Assembly: GCF_049195245.1 (NCBI RefSeq)
Contig: NZ_JBMIRR010000025.1
Location: forward strand, 186,001 to 250,000
DNA length: 64,000 bases
Direction: 5' to 3'
DNA from: Arenimonas sp049195245
Lineage (GTDB): Bacteria > Pseudomonadota > Gammaproteobacteria > Xanthomonadales > Xanthomonadaceae
A model generated the notes under the pieces. The model did no database searches. It was not told where the DNA came from and was given only the letters and a program-made list of their open reading frames with translations. The position numbers and the translations under genes are program-made. This document shows positions 25,595-34,197 of the stretch, one piece after another. Position 1 is the stretch's first letter. The number at the start of each line of letters is the position of its first letter.

Positions 25595-27805
25595 ATGAAA
25601 ATGTCCCGACTGCTCCGCTGCGCCATTGCCCTTGCCCTGACCCCGATCGCCGCCCAGGCCTCTGAAGACCCTGGCCAGACCATGGTCCGGCTCGACAGCG
25701 TCAACGTCTTCGGCCAGGCCCAGGACGTGAAGAAGGCTTCCGGCTCGGCGCACTACCTCGACCAGGACACGCTGGAGAAGTTCGACTACCGCGACATCCA
25801 CCGCGTGCTGCGCCAGGTGCCCGGCGTCTACCTGGTGGAAGAGGAAGGCTACGGCCTGCGCCCGAACATCGGCATCCGCGGCTCGGGCACCGACCGCAAC
25901 AGCCGCATCACGGTGATGGAGGACGGCGTGCTGATCGCCCCCGCGCCCTACGCCGCCCCGGCCGCCTATTACTTCCCGACCATGAGCCGCATCCACGCGG
26001 TCGAAGTCCGCAAGGGCTCGGCTTCGGTGCAGGCCGGCCCGCGCACCACCGGCGGCGCGCTCAACCTGCTGTCCACCCCGATCCCGAGCGAGGCCTCGGC
26101 CGAAGTGGACCTGTCGGTGGGCAGCGATGCCACCCTGCTCGCGCACGGCTGGGCCGGCGTGATGGGCGAGCGCTTCGGCGTGCTGGTGGAAGGCGTGCGC
26201 CAGCAGAGCGACGGCTTCAAGACCATCGATGGCGGCGGCGACGCCGGCTTCGGCCTCAACGACTTCGTCGGCAAGTTGCGCTGGGTGAGCGCGCCCGACG
26301 CCGCCCGCTACCAGCAGGTGGACCTCAAGTTCGGCCGCAACACCCAGGACAGCCAGGAAACCTACCTGGGCCTGACCGACGCCGACTTCGACCGCGACCC
26401 GAACCGCCGCTACGCCGCCTCGCGCCTGGACAACATCCAGACCGAGCAGCACCTGTGGGAGCTGCGCCACCTGATCGAACTGTCCGGTCGCGTGGACCTG
26501 ACCACGGTGGCCTACCGCACCGAATTCGCACGCAACTGGTACAAGCTCAACGACGTGCTCAACCCCGGCAACGGCAGCTACATCGGCATCAGCAGCATTT
26601 TGGCCAACCCAACACTGTACGCCGCGCAGTACGGCTGGCTCACCGGCCAGGACAGCCCGGCCGACGCGCTGCGCCTGCGCAACAACAACCGCCGCTATTA
26701 CGCCCAGGGCCTGCAGACCGAGCTGTCGATGGACCTCTCGGGCGACCGCGTGAGCCATGCGCTGGAGTTCGGCCTGCGCCTGCACCGCGACCAGGAAGAC
26801 CGCTATCAGGACGACGACCGCTACCGCATGGTCGACGGCCGCCTGGTGCTGACCCGCGACGGCGCCCCCGGCACCCAGGAAAACCGCGTCGGCGACGCCG
26901 AGGCACTGGCGGTCTACGTGCAGGACACCGTCAGCTTCGGCAACTGGATACTGACGCCCGGCGTGCGCTACGAGCGCATCGACCTGAGCCGCACCAACTA
27001 CTCCACCGCCACCGGCCGCCGCGACGGGGTGCTGTCGGTCAACGAAACCGACGTCAGCGCGGTGATCCCCGGCTTCGGCGCCACCTACCTGCTCAACGAC
27101 CGCGTGACCCTGTTCGGCAGCGTGCACCGCGGCTTCAATCCGCCGGGCCCGGCCTCGGGCTCCACCTCGGAGAAGAGCGTCAACGGCGAGTTCGGGCTGC
27201 GGTACGGCCGCGACGCACTGGCAATGGAACTGGTGGCCTTCGTCAACGACTACTCCAACCTGGTCGGCACCTGCACCGGCTCCAGCGGCGGCAACTGCAA
27301 CATCGGCGACCAGTTCGACGGTGGCGAGGCGCGCGTGAGCGGCCTGGAGGCCAGCCTGTCGCATGACTTCGGCAAAGGCGGCGCGCTGTCGTGGCCGGTG
27401 TCGCTGGCCTACACCTACACCCGGGCCGAATTCCGCAACAGCTTCAGCTCCAGCTTCGAAGAGTGGGGCACCATCGAAAGCGGCGACCGCCTGCCCTACC
27501 TGCCCGAGCACCTGCTGCATGCCGAAGCCGGCGTGGTCGGCGAACGCTGGCGCCTGAACCTGGCCGCCAACTACCTCGACGACATGCGCACCGTGGCCGG
27601 CCGCGGCGACGTGCCGGCCGCGGAGCGCACCGATTCGGCCCTGGTCTGGGACCTGAGCGCGGCCTACCGTCTGACCGAGCAGGTCGAGCTGTACGCCCGC
27701 GTGGAAAACCTGACCGACGAAACCTACGTCGTGGCGCGCCGCCCGGCCGGGGCGCGTCCGGGCCAGCCGCGCAGCGGATTCCTCGGGGTGCGTCTCTCCT
27801 TCTGA
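25595..27805 (+). CDS. TonB-dependent outer-membrane receptor (FecA-like)
   Basis: A 736-residue receptor for energy-dependent uptake of an iron complex, probably a siderophore or ferric citrate. The signal peptide (MKMSRLLRCAIALALTPIAA) is followed by a plug domain (about 30-165, with RPNIGIRGSGTDRNSRITVM) and a 22-strand barrel. It ends in RSGFLGVRLSF with a terminal Phe, as outer-membrane barrels do. It lacks the N-terminal signalling domain that talks to FecR-type anti-sigma factors, so it probably does not control the sigma gene downstream. The Fur-like box implies iron regulation. Confidence 0.92.
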   Translation: MKMSRLLRCAIALALTPIAAQASEDPGQTMVRLDSVNVFGQAQDVKKASGSAHYLDQDTLEKFDYRDIHRVLRQVPGVYLVEEEGYGLRPNIGIRGSGTDRNSRITVMEDGVLIAPAPYAAPAAYYFPTMSRIHAVEVRKGSASVQAGPRTTGGALNLLSTPIPSEASAEVDLSVGSDATLLAHGWAGVMGERFGVLVEGVRQQSDGFKTIDGGGDAGFGLNDFVGKLRWVSAPDAARYQQVDLKFGRNTQDSQETYLGLTDADFDRDPNRRYAASRLDNIQTEQHLWELRHLIELSGRVDLTTVAYRTEFARNWYKLNDVLNPGNGSYIGISSILANPTLYAAQYGWLTGQDSPADALRLRNNNRRYYAQGLQTELSMDLSGDRVSHALEFGLRLHRDQEDRYQDDDRYRMVDGRLVLTRDGAPGTQENRVGDAEALAVYVQDTVSFGNWILTPGVRYERIDLSRTNYSTATGRRDGVLSVNETDVSAVIPGFGATYLLNDRVTLFGSVHRGFNPPGPASGSTSEKSVNGEFGLRYGRDALAMELVAFVNDYSNLVGTCTGSSGGNCNIGDQFDGGEARVSGLEASLSHDFGKGGALSWPVSLAYTYTRAEFRNSFSSSFEEWGTIESGDRLPYLPEHLLHAEAGVVGERWRLNLAANYLDDMRTVAGRGDVPAAERTDSALVWDLSAAYRLTEQVELYARVENLTDETYVVARRPAGARPGQPRSGFLGVRLSF

Positions 27806-27971
27806 GGCTTGCCTGGGAAGCCGTGGCCCCGGGCCCGATGGCCTGGCCGCGGCCGTACCCCACCGTGCGGCCGCTACCGCCTGCACTTGCGAGGCCCCCG
27901 TGGCGGGGCCAGTCTGGCCGCATGCGCATGCCGCTGCGACCCTTTTCCCGTCCGCCGCATCCTAGTCCGAT

Positions 27972-28541
27972 GTGAGCAGCCTCTCGTCCTTCGCCATCGA
28001 TGTGCCCGACACCCTGCTCGCCCGCGCCCGCCGCGGCGAGGCCAGTGCGTTCGAGCAGATCTACCGCAAGTTCGAGCGGCCCGTGTTCACCCTGGCCCTG
28101 CGCCTGACCGGCGAGCGCGAGGAAGCGCAGGACGTGCTGCAGGACACGATGCTCAAGCTGTTCGACCGAATCGGCGAATTCCGCGCCGAGTCGCCGTTCT
28201 GGGGCTGGCTGCGGCAGATCGCGGTGAACGAGGCGCTGATGCGCCTGCGCCGCCGCGGCCGGCTGCCGCTGACCGAGGAAGCGGTGGACGCCGAGCTCGA
28301 AGGCCACGACGTGATGCTGCCGCCGGCCGCCGCCGACGCCGCCCTGCTCACCCGCGCCCTGGGCCGCATGAACGACGCCACCCGCAGCGTGCTCTGGCTG
28401 TACCACGCCGAGGGCTATACCCACGACGAAATCGCGGGGCTGATGGGCCGCAGCACCAGCTTTTCCAAATCCCAGCTCGCGCGCGGCACCCGAAAGCTGC
28501 GCGAGCTGCTGAACATAGAGAAGGAGATCACCCATGCCTGA
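27972..28541 (+). CDS. ECF-family RNA polymerase sigma factor
   Basis: A 189-residue sigma-70-family factor of the extracytoplasmic-function type. Region 2 is visible at ASAFEQIYRKFERPVFTLAL and EAQDVLQDTMLKLF (about 25-65). Region 4 is an HTH at YTHDEIAGLMGRSTSFSKSQ (about 148-167). The GTG start at 27972 fits the domain start. The anti-sigma-like gene overlaps its end by 8 bp, and a PDZ protein follows. This points to an envelope-stress style module. Group assignment within the ECF classes is not possible by eye. Confidence 0.9.
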   Translation: MSSLSSFAIDVPDTLLARARRGEASAFEQIYRKFERPVFTLALRLTGEREEAQDVLQDTMLKLFDRIGEFRAESPFWGWLRQIAVNEALMRLRRRGRLPLTEEAVDAELEGHDVMLPPAAADAALLTRALGRMNDATRSVLWLYHAEGYTHDEIAGLMGRSTSFSKSQLARGTRKLRELLNIEKEITHA

Positions 28542-29091
28542 TGCCCGCCTCCCCGAGCGCGCGCCGGAGCTGACGGTCGCCCAAGCCTTCGCCGGCCTGC
28601 CGCAGGAAGCGCCCGAGCGCAGCGCCTGGCCGCTGCTGGAACAGCGCATCGCCGCGCGGCAGCCTCGCCATCGCGCGCGCTGGCCGCTGCTGCTGGCCGC
28701 GGCCGCGGTGCTGGCGGTTGCTGCAGTGATGCCGCGCCTGATCACGCCGCCTCCCGCGCCGGCCACGCCCGTCGTCGCCGACACGCCTGTGCAGACCCCG
28801 GGGCTGGAAGCCCTGATGGCCGAATCGGCCCAGCTCGAAGGCTTCATCACGCGCGTGTCCAATCCCGACCTGGGCTCGGCCAACGCGACGATGCTGAGCC
28901 TGGAGTTCGAGGACGGCCTGCAGCTGCTCGACAGCCGACTGGCCGACCCCACGCTCGACCGCCCTTCGCGCGAACAGCTGTGGCAGCGCCGCGTGTCGCT
29001 GCTGCGCGATTACGCCGGCCTGCAGGCCACCACCCAATCCCTGGTTTCCCAGGGCCAGAACCTGGATGGCGCCCTGGTCGCCACGTTCTGA
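28534..29091 (+). CDS. Single-pass membrane protein, putative anti-sigma factor
   Basis: A 185-residue protein with a cytoplasmic N terminus of about 48 residues, one membrane helix (WPLLLAAAAVLAVAAVMPRL, about 50-69) and a periplasmic domain. The topology and the 8-bp overlap with the upstream sigma gene suggest an anti-sigma factor. No ZAS zinc motif is visible. The periplasmic part is helical and has no recognised domain. The function is inferred from context only. Confidence 0.6.
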   Translation: MPDARLPERAPELTVAQAFAGLPQEAPERSAWPLLEQRIAARQPRHRARWPLLLAAAAVLAVAAVMPRLITPPPAPATPVVADTPVQTPGLEALMAESAQLEGFITRVSNPDLGSANATMLSLEFEDGLQLLDSRLADPTLDRPSREQLWQRRVSLLRDYAGLQATTQSLVSQGQNLDGALVATF

Positions 29092-29122
29092 GCCCGCCCA
29101 CCTTCCGCACGAGGACCCACCG

Positions 29123-30364
29123 ATGAAACTGCGTCTTGTTGCCCTGATGATCGCCGTCGCCCTGCTGCCGCTGCCCGGCCTGGCGGCGGACACGCCCGAA
29201 GCCGACGCCGCCCGCCAGGCGGAGCTGGCGAAGGCGCGCGCGGAGCTGGCGCGCAATGCCCAGCGCGTGGCTGAGTTGAGCCGTGAGCTGGGGCTGCAGG
29301 AGGCCGGCGGCACGCGGCTGCATGCCGAGCGCATCCAGGTCGAACGTCCTGGCATCGGCGTGGTGATGGCCGTGAGTCAGGACGGACCCGGTGTCCGCAT
29401 CGCCGCCGTCACCCCGGAAAGCCCCGCAGCCAAGGCGGGGCTGCGCACCGGCGACGTACTGCGCAGCGTGGATGGCCAGGCCATCAGCGGCGAAGGCGAA
29501 GCGGCCATCGTGAGCGCGCGCAAACTGCTGCAGGATCTCAAGGCGGGCCAGGTCCTGCGTCTGGGCTACGCCCGCGAAGGCAAGTCCGCCAATGCCAGCG
29601 TCACCGTGGACACGATCCGCAGCTTCACCGTCTACAGCGGCAAGGAAGCGCCGATGGCCTTCACTTTCCGCCGCGAGGGCGCCAACGCGCTGCCGCTGCT
29701 GGACCCGCGCGTGGAGCTGGAAATCGCGCGCCTCGGCAAGGGGGGCTGCACGCCCGGCAATGACGACTGCGAAATCCCCACGCTGTCGCAGGCCTTCCGC
29801 TGGAATGGCCTGAACCTGGCTTCGGTGGACGCGAAGCTGGGCCGCTACTTCGGCACCGACCGCGGCGTGCTGGTGCTCAGCGGCGGCGACACCCTCGCCA
29901 CGCTGGAGCCGGGCGACGTGATCCAGAAGATCGATGGCCAACCCGTGCGCACCCCGCGCGAGGCCATGGCCGAACTGCGCGAACAGGACGCCGGCGACAA
30001 GGTCAGCGTGGACGTGCTGCGCGACCGCAAGGCCCGCACCGTGGTGGTGGTGGTGCCCGAGGCGCCGACCCTTCGCTGGTTCGCGCCGCCGGCCCCGCCT
30101 GCACCGCCCGCTCCGCCTGCACCGCCGGCACGCGCACCCAAGGCGCCGCCTGCGCCGCCATCGCCTCCCACGGGTGCACCGCCGGCGCCACCGGCACCGC
30201 CCACCGGTGCACCACCTGCGCCGCCTGCCCCGCCCGCGCCGCCGGCGGGCAGCACGCTGGCCTTCGCCGAGGGCGACGTCGAAGTGGTGAGCCAGCAGCG
30301 CTGGGTGGACGAACAGGGCGTGCAGCACGTCGTGATCAGGACGCGCGACACCACGACGGACTGA
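29123..30364 (+). CDS. Periplasmic tandem-PDZ protein with Pro-rich tail
   Basis: A 413-residue exported protein. The signal peptide (KLRLVALMIAVALLPLPGLA) is followed by a short coiled coil, a PDZ domain (about 78-165, PGIGVVMAV to LRLGYA) and a second PDZ (about 235-310, RGVLVLSGGDTLATLEPGDV). A long Pro/Ala repeat (APPAPPAPP-type, about 320-380) then precedes a final conserved-looking segment. No Ser-His-Asp protease domain is present, so it is a PDZ scaffold or sensor rather than DegP. It lies 31 bp after the putative anti-sigma gene and may modulate that pathway. Confidence 0.72.
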   Translation: MKLRLVALMIAVALLPLPGLAADTPEADAARQAELAKARAELARNAQRVAELSRELGLQEAGGTRLHAERIQVERPGIGVVMAVSQDGPGVRIAAVTPESPAAKAGLRTGDVLRSVDGQAISGEGEAAIVSARKLLQDLKAGQVLRLGYAREGKSANASVTVDTIRSFTVYSGKEAPMAFTFRREGANALPLLDPRVELEIARLGKGGCTPGNDDCEIPTLSQAFRWNGLNLASVDAKLGRYFGTDRGVLVLSGGDTLATLEPGDVIQKIDGQPVRTPREAMAELREQDAGDKVSVDVLRDRKARTVVVVVPEAPTLRWFAPPAPPAPPAPPAPPARAPKAPPAPPSPPTGAPPAPPAPPTGAPPAPPAPPAPPAGSTLAFAEGDVEVVSQQRWVDEQGVQHVVIRTRDTTTD

Positions 30365-30501
30365 AGTCCCCGCGCCCGGGCCCGATGCCCGGGCGCTCAC
30401 GTCGTGCCGGCCTGCGCGCGTGAGCGCTCGGCATGCGGTCTTGATGGAATCACGCGCAGCAGGTCTACTTCCGCTTCCCCCCCGCAGCGGACGTCTCTAC
30501 G

Positions 30502-30696
30502 GTGAAGTCCCCTCCCCTGCGCGCCTGGGCCATGATCGTGGCAGGCGCGATCCTGCTGGGCCTGGTGGTGTGGCGAAAGGCGTCGGCGCCGGACGAAGGG
30601 CCCGCCTCAGCCGACCCGTCCGCAAAAGCCAGCGGTGCGGTGATCGCAGCAGCGTCCGCGACCACTTCGATGGCCGTCGATTCTCGCCACCCATGA
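30502..30696 (+). CDS. Small single-helix membrane protein, uncertain
   Basis: A 64-residue ORF with a GTG start, one membrane helix (AMIVAGAILLGLVVW, about 10-24) and an Ala/Ser-rich tail. No family is recognised and the ribosome-binding site is weak. The hydrophobic pattern is the only support. Confidence 0.35.
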   Translation: MKSPPLRAWAMIVAGAILLGLVVWRKASAPDEGPASADPSAKASGAVIAAASATTSMAVDSRHP

Positions 30697-30787
30697 ATTA
30701 CTGGGCGGTGCCCATCACCCCTGAAGGCTTGCCCAATGGCGGCTTCTGCGCGGGCCTTGCCGCGGCCCCCTGACGGTCACCCCACGC

Positions 30788-30793
30788 TATAAT
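30788..30793 (+). promoter_or_regulatory. Probable -10 element before the Mn riboswitch
   Basis: TATAAT lies about 20 bp upstream of the riboswitch aptamer. The -35 region is not clear. Confidence 0.55.
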
Positions 30794-30808
30794 CCCCCCG
30801 CTTTCCCT

Positions 30809-30991
30809 GGCTTCGGGGAGTAGCCCACCCGCCCCGCGGGACCGCGCATCAACACACTTGGCGACCATCGCCATGGTGCGCGGGCAAGCCCAGCGCTTGC
30901 GGGCAAGACCGAAGGCCGGCATGTCGCGCACCCGGGCCGGGCCGCGAATGCTGGCCTTCGTCCGCCCTGCGTCCCGGCCCCGGAGTGTTCC
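30809..30991 (+). promoter_or_regulatory. yybP-ykoY (manganese) riboswitch
   Basis: The conserved loop GGGGAGTAG (30815-30823) and the second conserved block ATCAACACACTTGGC (30848-30862) are enclosed by a closing stem CTTCGG (30811-30816) and CCGAAG (30909-30914). Downstream, GGGCCGGG and CCCGGCCC words can pair and may hide the GGAG ribosome-binding site at 30982, suggesting translational control. This RNA class senses Mn2+ and controls Mn exporters, which fits the gene that follows. Confidence 0.85.
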
Positions 30992-31558
30992 TTGGACGCA
31001 TTGCTCGTTTCCACCCTCGCCGTCGCCGTTGCCGAGATCGGCGACAAGACGCAGTTGCTGGCCCTGCTGCTGGCCGCCCGCTACCGCAAACCCTGGCCGA
31101 TCATCGCCGGCATCCTGGTGGCCACCGTCGCCAACCATGGCCTGGCTGCGTGGCTGGGCGCCCTGCTCACCGCCTGGCTGCATCCGGAGGTGCTGCGCTG
31201 GGGCGTGGTGCTGTCCTTCCTGGCGGTCGCGGCCTGGGCGCTGGTGCCCGACAAGCTGGAGGACGACGAGGCCAAACCCGCGCGCTTCGGGCCGTTCATC
31301 GCCACCGTGCTGGCCTTCTTCGTGGTCGAGATCGGCGACAAGACCCAGGTCGCCACCGTGGTGCTGGCCGCGCAGTACTCGCCGCTGTGGCAGGTGATCG
31401 CCGGCACCACCCTGGGCATGGCCGTGGCCAACGTGCCCGTGGTCCTGCTGGGCTCGAAGTTCGCCGCCAGGCTGCCGCTCAAGGCCGCCCGCTGGACCGC
31501 CGCCGCCGTCTTCGCCGCCCTTGGCCTCTGGGTCGCCCTCCGCGGCCTCCCCGCCTGA
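30992..31558 (+). CDS. mneA: Mn2+ exporter of the UPF0016/GDT1 family (MneA-like)
   Basis: A 188-residue inner-membrane protein with six helices and two copies of the family motif EIGDKTQ (about residues 15-21 and 112-118), the metal-binding signature of UPF0016/TMEM165 transporters. The family includes bacterial Mn2+ exporters. The TTG start at 30992 is 6 bp after a GGAG site and begins the conserved sequence. The manganese riboswitch upstream supports the substrate. Confidence 0.9.
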   Translation: MDALLVSTLAVAVAEIGDKTQLLALLLAARYRKPWPIIAGILVATVANHGLAAWLGALLTAWLHPEVLRWGVVLSFLAVAAWALVPDKLEDDEAKPARFGPFIATVLAFFVVEIGDKTQVATVVLAAQYSPLWQVIAGTTLGMAVANVPVVLLGSKFAARLPLKAARWTAAAVFAALGLWVALRGLPA

Positions 31559-31580
31559 CCCCGTCTCACCCACCCTGAAA

Positions 31581-31595
31581 ACATACCAGGTATGT
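31581..31595. promoter_or_regulatory. Operator-like palindrome 1
   Basis: ACATACC-A-GGTATGT is a perfect 15-bp palindrome, preceded by GAAA. It is the first of two copies centred 54 bp apart upstream of the diguanylate cyclase gene. Confidence 0.65.
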
Positions 31596-31630
31596 ATTCG
31601 GTGACGTCCGCCGCGAGTCTCATCCAGGCT

Positions 31631-31653
31631 GAAAACATACCTGGTATGTTTTC
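31631..31653. promoter_or_regulatory. Operator-like palindrome 2
   Basis: A perfect 23-bp palindrome: GAAAACATACC, a central T at 31642, then the reverse complement. It shares the ACATACC/GGTATGT core with palindrome 1. It lies 50 bp upstream of the GTG start of the cyclase gene and is likely a dimeric repressor or activator site. Confidence 0.7.
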
Positions 31654-31703
31654 ACGGTTATCGGGATATTCTCGGGGTTTGGCGGACAGGCACGGCCCCC
31701 GGC

Positions 31704-32840
31704 GTGAGTACCCTGCGCGAGACGCTTGAAGACGTGGCCGCTTCGCTGCGCGAGCGGCCGGATGAAATCCTGCTCGAGGTCGGTGCCGGCGGCGAGCTGC
31801 TGGTCGCCCGCCTGCGGCTGGGCGTGGCCTCGCTGCTGATCCTGCTGCCGCTGCTGAACATGCTGGCCGGCGGCACACGGCTGGAGTCGGCGGCCGGCTT
31901 CGTGGGCGCGGGCCTGGTGCTGCTGCTGAGCACGCTGTGGCTGCGGCTGGCGCTGCGCCGGCGCCGCTACCGCTGGCTGCCGCTGGTGTCGGCCAGCTTC
32001 GACGTGAGCATGGTCAGCCTGGTCCTGCTGCTGCTGGGCCTGGTGGATTCACCGGCCGCGGCGCTCAACAGCGCCGTGGTGTGGTGCTGTTACCCGCTGG
32101 CCGTGTTCGCCACCGCGCTGCGCCACGATGTGCGCGTCACCCTGTTCGCCGGCAGCCTGGCCCTGGCCCAGACCGGCCTGCTGTGGCTGGGCATGGCCAT
32201 GTTCCATTCCGGGCCGATGGTGTCGGCGATGTACGGCACCGTCAGCACCTCGACCCAGCTGCAGCGCTTCGTGCTGCTGCTCTCGGTCACCCTGGTCACC
32301 GCCATCGTGGTCTTCCGCGCCCAGCGCCTGACCCAGCTGTCGGGCACCGACGGCCTGACCGGCCTGCCCAACCGCAGCTACCTCAACACTCGGGTGCCGC
32401 CGCTGGTGGCCGAGGCGCGCGAGGGCGGGCACACGCTCAGCCTGGCCCTGATCGACCTGGACCACTTCCGCCACATCAATGCCGAACTCGGCCACCTGGC
32501 CGGCGACCGCGCCCTGCGCCACGCGGTGAAGGTGCTGCGCCGGGAACTGGGCCGCGAGGAACCCCTGATCCGGGTCGGCGGCGAGGAGTTCGTGCTGCTG
32601 CTGCACTTGCCCATCGGCGCGGCCTGGGAGCGGCTGGAGGTGCTGCGGCGCAAGCTCGAGGCCGAGCCCTTCGTGCCCGAGCCCGGCTTCGAGCCGCGCA
32701 AGCTGACCTTCAGCGCCGGCGTGGCCAGCTGCCCGCTGGACGCCAACGACCTGTCGGGCCTGATGAAGCGCGCCGACCAGCGCCTGGGCAAGGCCAAGGC
32801 CGACGGCCGCAACCGGGTGGTGGCCCGCGACGACCGCTGA
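31704..32840 (+). CDS. Membrane-bound diguanylate cyclase (GGDEF)
   Basis: A 378-residue protein that makes c-di-GMP. About six N-terminal membrane helices (residues 38-205) precede a GGDEF domain (about 212-375) with LTGLPNRSYLN, the LIDLDHFRHIN metal site and the active-site GGEEF. No RxxD inhibitory site is obvious before the GGEEF motif. The GTG start at 31704 follows the twin palindromes. The membrane region probably senses a signal that I cannot identify. Confidence 0.92.
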   Translation: MSTLRETLEDVAASLRERPDEILLEVGAGGELLVARLRLGVASLLILLPLLNMLAGGTRLESAAGFVGAGLVLLLSTLWLRLALRRRRYRWLPLVSASFDVSMVSLVLLLLGLVDSPAAALNSAVVWCCYPLAVFATALRHDVRVTLFAGSLALAQTGLLWLGMAMFHSGPMVSAMYGTVSTSTQLQRFVLLLSVTLVTAIVVFRAQRLTQLSGTDGLTGLPNRSYLNTRVPPLVAEAREGGHTLSLALIDLDHFRHINAELGHLAGDRALRHAVKVLRRELGREEPLIRVGGEEFVLLLHLPIGAAWERLEVLRRKLEAEPFVPEPGFEPRKLTFSAGVASCPLDANDLSGLMKRADQRLGKAKADGRNRVVARDDR

Positions 32841-32904
32841 GTCCGCCTTGCCGGGGCGGGGGGCCTGCACTACCCTGCCGCATCTCCCGGGGATTCACAT
32901 AACA

Positions 32905-34194
32905 ATGATCGACGTCCTTTTCGGCCTGTTCGGCCTCACCGTGCTGATCGGCATCGCCTGGCTGTTTTCCAACAACCGCGGCGCGGTGGACTGGAAGCTG
33001 GTGGTGACCGGCATCACCCTGCAGATCGCCTTCGCGGCCCTGGTGCTGCTGGTGCCCGGCGGGCGCGACGTCTTCAACTGGCTGGGCGACGGCTTCGTCA
33101 AGATCCTCAGCTTCGTGGGCGAGGGGTCGCGCTTCATCTTCGGCGACCTGATGGACACCACCAAGTTCGGCTTCATCTTCGCCTTCCAGGTGCTGCCCAC
33201 CATCATCTTCTTCGCCGCGCTGATGGGCGTGCTGTACCACCTGGGCGTGATGCAGTTCATCGTGCGCATCATGGCCCTGGCCATCACCAAGGTGATGCGC
33301 GTGTCGGGCGCCGAGACCACCAGCGTCTGCGCCAGCGTCTTCATCGGCCAGACCGAGGCGCCGCTGACCGTGCGCCCCTACATCGGCCGCATGACCGAGT
33401 CCGAGCTGATCACCATGATGATCGGCGGCATGGCCCACATCGCCGGCGGCGTGCTGGCCGCGTACGTGGGCATGCTGGGCGGCGGCGACCCGGTGGAATC
33501 GGCCTACTACGCCAAGCACCTGCTGGCCGCGTCCATCATGGCCGCGCCCGCCACCCTGGTGATCGCCAAGCTGCTGATCCCGGAAACCGGCAATCCGCTC
33601 ACCCGCGGCACGGTGAAGATGGAAGTGGAGAAGACCACCAGCAACATCATCGACGCCGCCGCCGCCGGTGCCGGCGACGGCCTGCGCCTGGCGCTGAACA
33701 TCGGCGCCATGCTGCTGGCCTTCATCGCCCTGATCGCGCTGCTGAACTGGCCGCTGACCTGGGTCGGCGAAGTGACCGGCCTGGCCGACGCGCTGGGCCG
33801 TCCGACCGACCTGGCCACGCTGCTGGGTTACGTGCTGGCCCCGATCGCCTGGGTGATCGGCGTGCCCTGGCAGGACGCCACCACCGTGGGCGGCCTGATC
33901 GGCCAGAAGATCGTGCTCAACGAGTTCGTGGCCTACCTGCAGCTGGCCGAGATCGTGAACGGCAATGTCGAAGGCGTGGCCCTGACCGACAAGGGCAAGC
34001 TGATCGCCACCTACGCGCTGTGCGGCTTCGCCAACTTCAGCTCGATCGCGATCCAGATCGGCGGCATCGGCGGCCTGGCCCCGGAACGTCGCCAGGACCT
34101 GGCCAAGTTCGGCCTGCGCGCGGTACTGGGCGGCACCTTGGCCACCTTCATGACCGCCACCATCGCCGGCGTGCTCACCACCCTGGGTGCCTGA
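32905..34194 (+). CDS. Concentrative nucleoside transporter (NupC-type)
   Basis: A 429-residue CNT-family symporter for nucleoside uptake. Family landmarks are the N-terminal helices, FQVLPTIIFFAALMGVLYH, the GQTEAPLTVRPYI substrate-site motif (about 155-167) and the NEFVAYLQL and CGFANFSSIAIQIGG motifs in the C-terminal half. The ATG at 32905 was chosen over an upstream in-frame codon because conserved sequence starts there. The ribokinase gene follows 3 bp later, so imported nucleosides or the ribose released from them may feed that enzyme. Confidence 0.93.
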   Translation: MIDVLFGLFGLTVLIGIAWLFSNNRGAVDWKLVVTGITLQIAFAALVLLVPGGRDVFNWLGDGFVKILSFVGEGSRFIFGDLMDTTKFGFIFAFQVLPTIIFFAALMGVLYHLGVMQFIVRIMALAITKVMRVSGAETTSVCASVFIGQTEAPLTVRPYIGRMTESELITMMIGGMAHIAGGVLAAYVGMLGGGDPVESAYYAKHLLAASIMAAPATLVIAKLLIPETGNPLTRGTVKMEVEKTTSNIIDAAAAGAGDGLRLALNIGAMLLAFIALIALLNWPLTWVGEVTGLADALGRPTDLATLLGYVLAPIAWVIGVPWQDATTVGGLIGQKIVLNEFVAYLQLAEIVNGNVEGVALTDKGKLIATYALCGFANFSSIAIQIGGIGGLAPERRQDLAKFGLRAVLGGTLATFMTATIAGVLTTLGA

Positions 34195-34197
34195 GCC

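Noticed and set aside
25535..27886. 783-residue antisense ORF over the TonB receptor
   Set aside because: Low-complexity Ala/Val/Gly/His sequence that mirrors the GC-rich receptor gene. The sense frame has a signal peptide, plug and barrel.
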